Part shown: positions 59,601 to 64,000 of the stretch, piece by piece
Numbering within the stretch: the stretch's first letter is position 1
Layout of the letters: every line of letters starts with the position of its first letter
Origin: Corbicula japonica
Taxonomy: Eukaryota > Mollusca > Bivalvia > Venerida > Cyrenidae
Length of the DNA stretch: 64,000 bases
NCBI GenBank assembly: GCA_038501625.1
Contig: JAZAYU010000015.1
Coordinates: 2,874,991-2,938,990, forward strand
Direction: 5' to 3'
Position numbers and translations under genes: made by a program
Notes under the pieces: model-generated
The model's input: the letters and a program-made list of their open reading frames with translations, nothing else
Databases searched by the model: none
What the model was told of the DNA's origin: nothing

Positions 59601-62600
59601 GTCACTCCGCTTACTGTGGTTAGGCTTGGTGATACTCCGCTGACTGTCGTTACGCTTGGTGTTGCTCCACTGACTGTCGTGGCGCTTGGTGTCACTCCGC
59701 TTACTGTGGTTGCGCTTGGTGTTACTCCGCTGACTGTCGTTACGCTTGGTACGGCTGTGCTTGGTGTAACTCCACTTACTGTTGTTACGCTTGGTGCAGC
59801 CGTGCTCGGTGTAGCTCCACTTATGGTCGTTACGCTTGGTGCAGCTGTGCTTGGCGTAGCACCGCTAACTGTCGTTGCACTTGGTGTCACTCCGCTAACT
59901 GTCGTGGCGCTTGGTGATACTCCACTTACTGTAGTTGCGCTTGCTGTTACTCCGCTAACTGTCGTGGCACTTGGCGTGATACCGCTTACTGTGGTTGCGC
60001 TTGGTGAAACTCCACTAACTGTCGTGGCGCTTGGTGTTACTCCACTTACTGTGGTTGCACTTGGTGTCACTCCGCTAACTGTAGTGGCGCTTGGTGATAC
60101 TCCACTTACTGTCATGGCGCTTGGTGTTACTCCGCTGACTGTCGTTACGCTTGGTGCGGCTGTGCTTGGTGTAACTCCACTTACTGTTGTTACACTTGGT
60201 GCAGCTGTGCTTGGTGTAGCTCCACTTACGGTCGTTACGCTTGGTGCAGCTGTGCTTGGCGTAGCACCGCTAACTGTCGTTGCACTTGGTGTCACTCCGC
60301 TAACTGTCGTAGCGCTTGGTGATACTCCACTTACTGTAGTTGCGCTTGGTGTAACTCCGCTAACTGTCGTGACGCTTGGCGTTATACCGCTTACTGTGGT
60401 TGCGCTTGGTGTTACTCCGCTAACTGTCGTGCCGCTTGGTGTTACTCCACTTACTGTCGTTGCGCTTGGTGTCAATCCGCTTACTGTGGTTAGGCTTGGT
60501 GTTACTCCGCTGACTGTCGTTACGCTTGGTGCGGCTGTGCTTGGTGTTACTCCACTTACTGTTGTTACACTTGGTGCAGCTGTGCTTGGTGTAGCTCCAC
60601 TTACCGTCGTTACGCTTGGTGCAGCTGTGCTTGGTGTAGCACCGCTAATTGTCGTTGCACTTGGAGTTACTCCGCTTATAGTCGTTGCGCTTGGTGTTAC
60701 TCCGCTAACGGTCGTTGCACTTGGAGTTACTCCGCTTACAGTCGTTAAGCTTGGTGTTGCTCCACTAACTGTCGTGGCGCTTGGTGTCACTCCGCTTACT
60801 GTGGTTGCGCTTGGTGTTACTCCGCTGACTGTCGTTACGCTTGGTACGGCTGTGCTTGGTGTAACTCCACTTACTGTTGTTACGCTTGGTGCAGCCGTGC
60901 TCGGTGTAGCTCCACTTATGGTCGTTACGCTTGGTGCACCTGTGCTTGGCGTAGCACCGCTAACTGTCGTTGCACTTGGTGTCACTCCGCTAACTGTCGT
61001 GGCGCTTGGTGATACTCCACTTACTGTAGTTGCGCTTGGTGTTACTCCGCTAACTGTTGTGGCACTTGGCGTGATACCGCTTACTGTGGTTGCGCTTGGT
61101 GATACTCCACTAACTGTCGTGGCGCTTGGTGTTACTCCACTTACTGTGGTTGCACTTGGTGTCACTCCGCTAACTGTAGTGGCGCTTGGTGATACTCCAC
61201 TTACTGTCGTGGCGCTTGCTGTTACTCCGCTTACTGTGGTTGCGCTTGGTGTTACTCCGCTGACTGTCGTTACGCTTGGTGCGGCTGTGCTTGGTGTAAC
61301 TCCACTTACTGTTGTTACACTTGGTGCAGCTGTGCTTGGTGTAGCTCCACTTACGGTCGTTACGCTTGGTGCAGCTGTGCTTGGTGTAGCACCGCTAATT
61401 GTCGTTGCACTTGGAGTTACTCCGCTTATAGTCGTTGCGCTTGGTGTTACTCCGCTAACGGTCGTTGCACTTGGAGTTACTCCGCTTACAGTCGTTAAGC
61501 TTGGTGTTGCTCCACTAACTGTCGTGGCGCTTGGTGTCACTCCGCTTACTGTGGTTGCGCTTGGTGTTACTCCGCTGACTGTCGTTACGCTTGGTACGGC
61601 TGTGCTTGGTGTAACTCCACTTACTGTTGTTACGCTTGGTGCAGCCGTGCTCGGTGTAGCTCCACTTATGGTCGTTACGCTTGGTGCAGCTGTGCTTGGC
61701 GTAGCACCGCTAACTGTCGTTGCACTTGGTGTCACTCCGCTAACTGTAGTGGCGCTTGGTGATACTCCACTTACTGTAGTTCCGCTTGGTGTAACTCCGC
61801 TAACTGTCGTGACGCTTGGCGTTATACCGCTTACTGTGGTTGCGCTTGGTGTTACTCCGCTAACTGTAGTGCCGCTTGGTGTTACTCCACTTACTGTCGT
61901 TGCGCTTGGTGTCACTCCGCTTACTGTGGTTAGGCTTGGTGTTACTCCGCTGACTGTCGTTACGCTTGGTGCGGCTGTGCTTGGTGTTACTCCACTTACT
62001 GTTGTTACACTTGGTGCAGCTGTGCTTGGTGTAGCTCCACTTATGGTCGTTACGCTTGGTGCAGCTGTGCTTGGTGTAGCACCGCTAATTGTCGTTGCAC
62101 TTGGAGTTACTCCGCTTATAGTCGTTGCGCTTGGTGTTACTCCGCTTACGGTCGTTGCACTTGGAGTTACTCCGCTTACAGTCGTTAAGCTTGGTGTAGC
62201 ACCGCTAACTGTGGTTGCGCTTGGCGTTACTCCACTCACTGTGATTGCACTTGGTGTTACGCCGCTGACTGTGGTTGCGCTTGGTGTTACTCCACTGACT
62301 GTGGTTAGGCTTGGTGTTATTCCACTGACTGTTGTTACGCTTGGTGCGGCTGTGCTTGGTGTTACTCCACTTACTGTTGTTACACTTGGTGCAGCTGTGC
62401 TTGGTGTAGCTCCACTGACGGTCGTTACGCTTGGTGCTGCTGTGCTTGGTGTAGCACCGCTTACTGTCGTTGCACTTGGAGTTACTCCGCTTGCAGTCGT
62501 TGCACTTGGGGACACTCCACTTACTGTCGTTGGGCTTGGTGTTACTCCGCTAACTGTCGTTGCACTTGGAGTTACTCCGCTTACAGTCGTTGCGCTTGGT

Positions 62601-64000
62601 GTTACTCCGCTAACTGTCGTTTCACTTGGAGTTACTCCGCTTACAGTCGTTACGCTTGGTGTTACTCCACTAACTGTCGTTGCACTTGGAGTTACTCCGC
62701 TTACAGTCGTTGCGCTTGGTGTTACTCCACTGACGGTGGTTGTGCTTGGTGTTACTCCGCTGACTGTCGTTACGCTCGTTGCGCCTGTGGTTGGTGTAAC
62801 TCCACTTACAGTTGTTACACTTGGTGCAGCTGTGCTTGGTGTAGCTCCGCTAACGGTCGTTACGCTTGGTGCAGCTGTGCTTGGTGTAGCACCGCTAACT
62901 GTCGTTGCACTTGGTGTTACTCCGCTTACTGTCGTGGCGCTTGGTGTTACTCCGCTTACAGTTGTTGCACTTGGTGTTACTCCGCTTACTGTCGTAATGC
63001 TTGGTGTTACTCCGCTAACTGTTGTTACCCTTGGTGTTACTCCACTAACTGTCGTAATGCTTGGTGCGGCTGTGCTTGGTGTAACTCCACTTACTGTTGT
63101 TACACTTGGTGCAGCTGTGCTTGGTGTTGCTGTGCTTGGTGTTACTCTGCTTACTGTCGTTGCGCTTGGTGTTACTCCACTAACTGTTGTTGCGCTTGGT
63201 GATGCTCCACTAACTGTCGTGGCGCTTGGTGTCACTCCGCTTACTGTCGTAGCGCTTGGTGTTACTCCGCTTACAGTCGTTACGCTTGGTACAGCTGTGC
63301 TTGGTGTTGCTCCACTTACTGTTGTTACGCTTGGTGCGGCTGTGCTTGGTGTAACTCCACTTACTGTCGTTACGCTTGGCGCAGAAGTGCTTGGTGTAAC
63401 GCCGCTAATTGTCGTCGCACTTGGCGTAGCGCCGCTGACTGTCGTCGCGCTTGGAGTAGCTCCGCTAATTGTCGTCGCGCTTGGAGTAGCTCCGCTTACT
63501 GTCGTTGGGCTAGGTGTTATTCCGCTCACCGTCGTCACAATGGGTGTAACCCCGCTGACAGTCGTTGTAGGGAAAGTAATTTCTGGTGTAGCTGTAGTTG
63601 ATGTTAAAACTGTTGTTGAACTGGGAGGAACGGGTGTTGTTCCCGCTTGTCCAGTTACAGTTGTTGCGCTTGGTATGGCTGTGCTTGCTGTTGATGCAAC
63701 TGATGATAATGTGCTTGGAGTGCTTGTTGTCAATGTGGCTGTTTGTGGTTGTCTTTTTGGTGTCGATGTGGTATGGGTTGAAGGTGTTGCAGTTGTTTGT
63801 GTTGTTGTGGATGGCGTTGCTGTGCTAGCAGTCGTTATGCTAGGTGTTGGTGTAGCTCCGCTAACTGTGGTTATGCTTGGTACAGCAGTGCTTGGTGTAG
63901 CTCCACTAACTGTCGTTACGCTTGGTGCAGCTGTGCTTGGTGTTGCACCGCTAACTGTTGTTATGCTTGGTGCAGCAGTGCTTGGTGTAGCTCCACTAAC
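12705..64000 (-). CDS. Giant mucin / SCO-spondin-like secreted protein (3' part, 19 coding exons)
   Basis: Nineteen exons splice in phase into 11,298 residues plus stop, continuing past the right edge. Domain order: Thr/Ser/Pro array 1; discoidin-like (F5/8C) domain; array 2; VWC-like; TSP1, TSP1; TIL; VWC-like; TSP1; VWC-like; three TSP1; TIL; VWC; C-terminal cystine knot. This TSP1/TIL/VWC/F5-8C/CTCK mix is typical of SCO-spondin and of invertebrate mucin-like proteins; the two giant PTS exons are mucin-like. Expected role: a secreted, O-glycosylated polymer of mucus or extracellular matrix, with the knot forming disulfide-linked dimers (known for VWF and gel-forming mucins, inferred here). 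N-terminal domains and promoter are outside the window, so a VWD-bearing start cannot be checked. The arrays are Cys-free by eye; all Cys lie in the folded modules. Confidence 0.92.
13577..13789 (-). CDS. Mucin gene exon: end of VWC and first half of the cystine knot
   Basis: 71 codons, phase 0 at both ends. GPCCPKC closes the VWC domain. Then come TCQLRN, NCVTEE and QYCSGSCG, the first Cys of the CTCK fold with its CxGxC. The donor is GTAAAT. Confidence 0.92.
13960..14310. repeat. Tandem repeat in intron, unit about 45-60 bp
   Basis: At least six degenerate units contain ACAGACAATATCTCGGACAA and TTCACATAGTTTACATGTA. It lies in the intron between the exons at 13577 and 14395. Confidence 0.75.
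14395..14493 (-). CDS. Mucin gene exon: core of the C-terminal VWC domain
   Basis: 33 codons, phase 0 at both ends, starting NGELWYPPDTCDVCQCVNGE. The CxxCxC and downstream Cys pattern is that of a von Willebrand factor type C module, which continues into the next exon. Confidence 0.92.
14716..14912 (-). CDS. Mucin gene exon: C-terminal TIL domain
   Basis: Starts in phase 1 and ends in phase 0. Ten regularly spaced Cys, with DCVCPEGMYIKDGKC in the middle, identify a trypsin-inhibitor-like (TIL) module. The final YQCEVGGEIKN begins the following VWC. The donor is GTAAGA. Confidence 0.9.
15447..15599 (-). CDS. Mucin gene exon: TSP1 module
   Basis: 153 bp with phase 1 on both sides. DCNVSEWTSWSSCDVACGVG is the WxxW-xxC-xxxCG core of a thrombospondin type 1 repeat. 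The two tryptophans are potential C-mannosylation sites. The acceptor CCTCAG is tandemly copied in the intron behind it. Confidence 0.93.
15600..15815. repeat. 41-bp tandem array made of copies of the adjoining splice acceptor
   Basis: Units repeat at 15631, 15672, 15713 and 15754, each carrying AAACTGAGGACACACAAAC. On the minus strand this is TGTCCTCAG/TTTG, nearly the same as the true acceptor at 15599/15600 (TGTCCTCAG/ATTG). Confidence 0.85.
16197..16367 (-). CDS. Mucin gene exon: TSP1 module
   Basis: 171 bp, phase 1 on both sides. CEVTDWSDWGPCDQDCGAGG is the TSP1 core, ending in PCPELLPCN. The donor is GTAAGA and the acceptor TTTTCAG. Confidence 0.93.
16368..17065 (-). other. Intron, no feature seen
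   Basis: AT-rich, with no repeat or ORF that I could support. Confidence 0.5.
17066..17233 (-). CDS. Mucin gene exon: TSP1 module
   Basis: 168 bp, phase 1 on both sides. GVSDWSEWGLCTKDCRGGHR is followed by RTREC, and the module closes at EPCNEDISC. The basic RSRTR stretch is typical of glycosaminoglycan-binding TSP1 repeats. Confidence 0.93.
17537..17909. repeat. Direct repeat of about 118 bp, two copies 255 bp apart
   Basis: 17537-17654 and 17792-17909 share CATAATAG, AATTGGAAAATGTTT, TTTTTCAC and TACTTGTAAGATTCTACC-like blocks. Between them lies GGGATGGGAACGAGTA with several GTACTCG motifs, which look like a transposon end. Confidence 0.65.
17980..18032 (-). CDS. Mucin gene 53-bp exon: second half of a VWC-like module
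   Basis: Begins in phase 2 by completing a split Cys codon (TG/T), then FCRDAGEKVCLP. It ends in phase 1 before the next TSP1. The donor is GTATGT. Confidence 0.88.
18295..18435 (-). CDS. Mucin gene exon: TSP1 C-terminal part plus VWC-like first half
   Basis: Enters in phase 2 and leaves in phase 2 inside a Cys codon. GDSCDPADGYESQPC closes the TSP1 begun at 19131-19212. CADCIIDGVVYQAGEVISNC and CTCEV then open a VWC-like module. Confidence 0.9.
18490..18800. repeat. Degenerate tandem repeat in intron, unit about 60 bp
   Basis: Recurring blocks are AGATGTGACAGAAGTAAGTGTA and TATTGATTGTTGCTCTTA. They include several AAGTAAGT-like strings, but these lie on the non-transcribed strand of the host gene. 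Confidence 0.6.
19131..19212 (-). CDS. Mucin gene exon: TSP1 N-terminal half
   Basis: 82 bp, phase 1 in, phase 2 out. CEWADWASWSTCSKTCEAGI is the WxxWxxW TSP1 core, continuing to QYRTRNR. It is the only TSP1 in the window split by an intron. Confidence 0.9.
19867..19913 (-). CDS. Mucin gene 47-bp exon: second half of a VWC-like module
   Basis: Completes a split Cys codon, then VCGVDNQFHCDAIPG. The donor is GTAAGT and the acceptor TTTTCAG. Phases fit the neighbours exactly (2 in, 1 out). Confidence 0.88.
20528..20612. repeat. (CT)n microsatellite with an internal CCCT block
   Basis: About 85 bases of CT dinucleotides, interrupted by five CCCT-type tetramers, in an intron. Read on the transcribed strand it is a GA-rich purine run. 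Confidence 0.95.
20931..21177 (-). CDS. Mucin gene exon: TIL domain and VWC-like first half
   Basis: Phase 1 in, phase 2 out. MTCPPGRYPDSCASPCHDSC, then FGCVCPPGMRLYNNQC and TDCPC, is a canonical TIL module. DDDGTPVLPG and GPCME then lead into the VWC-like module finished in the 47-bp exon. The donor is GTACGT. Confidence 0.92.
21520..21898. repeat. 76-bp tandem array containing copies of the adjoining splice donor
   Basis: Five units run from about 21520 to the exon edge. On the minus strand they read CCAAGTTAGTTTACTTCACTT, copying the true exon end and donor CCAA/GTAAGTTTATTTCAC at 21899/21898. Copies of the donor lie near 21600, 21676, 21750 and 21826. Confidence 0.85.
21899..22057 (-). 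CDS. Mucin gene exon: divergent TSP1 module
   Basis: 159 bp, phase 1 on both sides. A short Thr/Pro linker (TTTTPP) precedes CSPWGSWSPCDCN. The usual xTCG after the core is replaced by CDCN, so this TSP1 repeat is atypical. It ends CFDLCSTTP. Confidence 0.85.
22432..22584 (-). CDS. Mucin gene exon: TSP1 module
   Basis: 153 bp, phase 1 on both sides. CTYSPWSAWGECSVTCGNGW is a textbook TSP1 core, ending DPCNAGEC. The donor is GTGAGT and the acceptor TCTTTAG. Confidence 0.93.
22652..23291. mobile_element. Inverted-repeat element of about 640 bp (MITE-like)
   Basis: Termini of about 34 bp match in inverse orientation: TTTGTTTTTACCAGTGTAAG with GATAGAAATATATT on the left, and the complement of TTTGTTTTTACCGGTGAAAG with GATAGAAATATATT on the right. 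Inside is another inverted pair, ATAGGAATAACCATGCCGTA (about 23039-23058) against its complement (about 23151-23170). It contains TGACGTCA at 22776-22783 and has no transposase ORF. Confidence 0.7.
23291..23584. mobile_element. Second inverted-repeat element, about 290 bp, abutting the first
   Basis: TTTTCTTTTTATTTTATGCT at 23291-23312 is inverted at 23563-23584. The interior holds two overlapping CRE-like octamers (23385-23400). Confidence 0.6.
23902..23951 (-). CDS. Mucin gene 50-bp exon: second half of a VWC-like module
   Basis: Completes the Cys codon split after the giant exon (TG/T), then VCQYDGTLSCTADEPC. Phase 2 in, phase 1 out. The acceptor is TGATTTCAG and the donor GTAAAT. Confidence 0.88.
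24070..24190. repeat. 37-bp tandem repeat, four units
   Basis: Units of the form CCGACCGAATAACGCACTAA with TAGAATCAAGT, in the intron between the exons at 23902 and 24893. Confidence 0.75.
24195..24245. mobile_element. Half-copy of the palindromic MITE family B
   Basis: GAGACCAGTTTCAAATCTCA, then AGCATCTGATTGGCTGAAAT. This matches one arm of the complete copy at 24673-24802. Confidence 0.55.
24673..24802. mobile_element. Palindromic MITE family B, complete copy (about 130 bp)
   Basis: Almost the whole element is self-complementary. The left arm ends CTGATTGGCTGAAATGGCGA and the right arm starts TCGCCATTTCAGCCAATCAG. The outer ends are ATAAAACAGAG and the complement of TTATAAAGCTGAG. Other copies are at 44732, 49088 and 49250, with half-copies at 3187 and 24195. 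Confidence 0.8.
24893..41747 (-). CDS. Mucin gene giant exon (16,855 bp): Thr/Ser/Pro array 2
   Basis: A single exon with no in-frame stop over about 5,618 codons. The acceptor TACTTTTCAG is at 41748 and the donor GTAAGC at 24887-24892; phase 1 in, phase 2 out, agreeing with both neighbours. The array uses VTPSATTVSG (10 residues) and ATPSTAAPSVTTVSG (15 residues), both 60% Thr+Ser+Pro and suited to dense O-glycosylation. Three 15-mers plus seven 10-mers make a modal 115-residue (345-bp) higher-order unit with one VSPSATTVSG at a fixed place. Edges are more degenerate (TTTPISTTVTT at the start, TTSAKTTMTTMSTFTPTITT near the end). The tail is CQVNVSQLGLIPSEN, a discoidin-like start, running into a VWC-like half that ends in INCKK. 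Array length may be uncertain in the assembly. Confidence 0.92.
25571..25680 (-). repeat. GQAG spacer, exon at 24893-41747, copy 1
   Basis: Non-unit Thr/Pro sequence within the array: TVTGQAGTTPVPPSS, then a segment ending MITFPITTEF. The same spacer recurs at 31926 and 34971. Confidence 0.85.
31926..32035 (-). repeat. GQAG spacer, copy 2
   Basis: Same spacer as at 25571 with one Ala/Thr difference in the SSTATSPS segment. It lies 3,045 bp from the third copy. Confidence 0.85.
34971..35080 (-). repeat. GQAG spacer, copy 3
   Basis: Practically identical to the copy at 31926, with matching flanks on both sides. It marks the end of a 3,045-bp in-frame tandem duplication. Confidence 0.85.
41748..42595 (-). 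other. Intron, no feature seen
   Basis: AT-rich intron between the discoidin-like exon and the giant exon. I found no repeat or gene in it. Confidence 0.5.
42596..42731 (-). CDS. Mucin gene exon: C-terminal third of the discoidin-like domain
   Basis: Phase 0 in, phase 1 out. It starts VYGPNEKAMFGDYSDG and ends FMEFKMTVLGCFEI. The last beta strand with LGC matches the end of F5/8C (discoidin) domains, whose final Cys pairs with a Cys at the domain start. Confidence 0.85.
43237..43526 (-). CDS. Mucin gene exon: N-terminal two thirds of the discoidin-like domain
   Basis: Phase 1 in, phase 0 out (donor GTAAGT). It begins LCAKDDGMDKPNLIPSEN, and the segment VDLPVVEGVKSYSVYIMSQ followed by DTWIPL is the discoidin-like jelly-roll core. 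Sequence identity to textbook F5/8C domains is low, so this is a divergent galactose-binding-like fold rather than a certain F5/8C. Confidence 0.8.
44732..44794. mobile_element. Shortened palindromic MITE family B copy
   Basis: GGTTATAAAACTGAGACTGG on the left and CTCAGTTTTATAATC on the right; the central arm sequences seen in full copies are deleted. Confidence 0.65.
45355..45432. repeat. TTG/TGG trinucleotide tract, two blocks
   Basis: Two runs of TTG followed by TGG triplets, each ending GTCCTTATTG: a duplicated microsatellite block. Confidence 0.85.
45538..45820. repeat. 103-bp tandem triplicate
   Basis: GCGATATCCGGGCGTTGTTG begins units at about 45539, 45642 and 45745. Each unit also contains CATGTGACTGTTACTTACAA, with the last unit partial. 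Confidence 0.8.
46085..47720. repeat. 41-bp minisatellite with a GGATCC in most units
   Basis: The core unit reads GGATCCGTCCTTTACTCAGA followed by ATACTATAAACTTGGTGTCTC. It is nearly perfect from about 46545 to 47150 and 47225 to 47640. Older, divergent relatives (GATCCGTCCTAA..AAGATAGG) occupy 46085-46545. A distinct block, CGCTCCAAACTTGCTGACTC..., occurs at both 47159 and 47617, so about 458 bp were duplicated as a unit. Confidence 0.93.
48393..48643. mobile_element. MITE family A, copy 3 (251 bp)
   Basis: GGGGCGCGTCACGGGAAAAG on the left and CTTTTCCCGTGACGTGCCCC on the right: terminal inverted repeats of 30 bp with one or two mismatches. ATTT borders both sides, a possible 4-bp target duplication. 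It contains TGACGTCA at 48428-48435 and 48446-48453. Confidence 0.88.
49088..49180. mobile_element. Palindromic MITE family B copy
   Basis: GATTATAAAACTGAGATTAG on the left, TTCTCAGTTTTATAATC on the right, with CATTTCAGCCAATCA in the middle as in the complete copy at 24673. Confidence 0.75.
49250..49363. mobile_element. Palindromic MITE family B copy
   Basis: GGTTATAAAACTGAGCATAG on the left and CCATGCTCAGTTTTATAAC on the right. The centre has GCCATTTCAGCCAATCAGAT. It lies 70 bases from the previous copy and about 100 bases from the donor of the first mucin exon. Confidence 0.78.
49462..64000 (-). CDS. Mucin gene giant exon (at least 14.5 kb): Thr/Ser/Pro array 1, 5' end outside window
   Basis: Open from the right edge to 49462 (4,846 complete codons), where CAA T is followed by a GTATGT donor. 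It is built of the same 10- and 15-residue units as the exon at 24893-41747, with more VTPSGTTVSG, ITPSATTVSG and TISG variants. It includes GQAG spacers near 50931, 54621 and 63562, and a non-unit stretch at 63670-63830. Repeat units resume at 63830 and run to the edge, so the exon is longer than what is seen. A one-codon deletion (SVTVSG) occurs at about 55631. The last 45 or so residues are degenerate and Thr-rich (TSTISIATPTPSTTAP). It is Cys-free by eye. Its role as an O-glycan-bearing spacer is inferred from composition. Confidence 0.92.
50931..51116 (-). repeat. GQAG spacer, first mucin exon, copy A
   Basis: Contains TAVTGQPGTTPIPPGTTTA (Pro replaces Ala in GQAG), then PVITFPATTAFTTP and VSTPTLFTLTAS. 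It lies 3,690 bp from copy B. Confidence 0.85.
54621..54806 (-). repeat. GQAG spacer, first mucin exon, copy B
   Basis: Contains TAVTGQAGTTPIPPGTTTA and PVITFPATTAFTTP. It differs from copy A at a few residues (Ala for Pro, Ser for Phe). Confidence 0.85.
63562..63665 (-). repeat. GQAG spacer, first mucin exon, copy C
   Basis: Contains TTVTGQAGTTPVPPSSTTV, then ATPEITFPTTTVSG. It is closer to the exon 24893-41747 type (VPPSS) than to copies A and B (IPPGT). Confidence 0.8.

Overview
This window comes from an intron-rich animal genome with AT-rich non-coding DNA. It has GT-AG introns, nuclear-type tRNA genes, many MITE-like inverted-repeat elements and many minisatellites. The gene content is a viperin homologue plus a giant mucin/SCO-spondin-like protein with TSP1, TIL, VWC, discoidin-like and cystine-knot modules. 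That fits an invertebrate metazoan, most likely a lophotrochozoan and perhaps a bivalve mollusc. The species assignment is inference; the eukaryotic gene structures are read directly.

Layout. 1-2675 is a large imperfect inverted repeat. Its arms carry two divergent copies of a 108-codon ORF, one intact and one with a nonsense codon. A tRNA-Ile gene sits in its loop. 3650-4822 holds tRNA-Leu(UAG) and tRNA-Ala(AGC). 6169-7284 carries the last three exons of a plus-strand viperin (RSAD2) gene whose 5' part is not in the window. 7285-11700 is non-coding, with a MITE-like element and a 52-bp minisatellite split by another MITE.

From about 11705 to beyond the right edge (64000) runs one minus-strand gene. 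I could splice 19 coding exons plus a 3' UTR exon, and the phases agree throughout: 33,897 coding bases in the window make exactly 11,299 codons including the stop. In protein order these are a mucin exon of at least 14.5 kb (49462-64000), a two-exon discoidin-like domain, a second mucin exon of 16,855 bp (24893-41747), then TSP1, TIL and VWC-like modules, and a C-terminal cystine knot. Both mucin exons are built from 10- and 15-residue Thr/Ser/Pro units (60% T+S+P), organised into a 345-bp higher-order repeat and multi-kilobase duplications. They are punctuated by a conserved spacer containing GQAGTTP.

The gene probably makes a secreted, heavily O-glycosylated, disulfide-linked mucus or matrix polymer. 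Cys-rich modules and the C-terminal knot would provide cross-linking, and the mucin arrays would provide hydrated spacers. The viperin gene converges on it tail to tail. The most unusual signals are the hierarchical repeat exons, which contain many perfect 5' splice-site motifs inside coding sequence; intronic arrays that are tandem copies of the neighbouring splice site; and a strong excess of the palindrome TGACGTCA, carried mainly by mobile elements and by the ORF-bearing inverted repeat.
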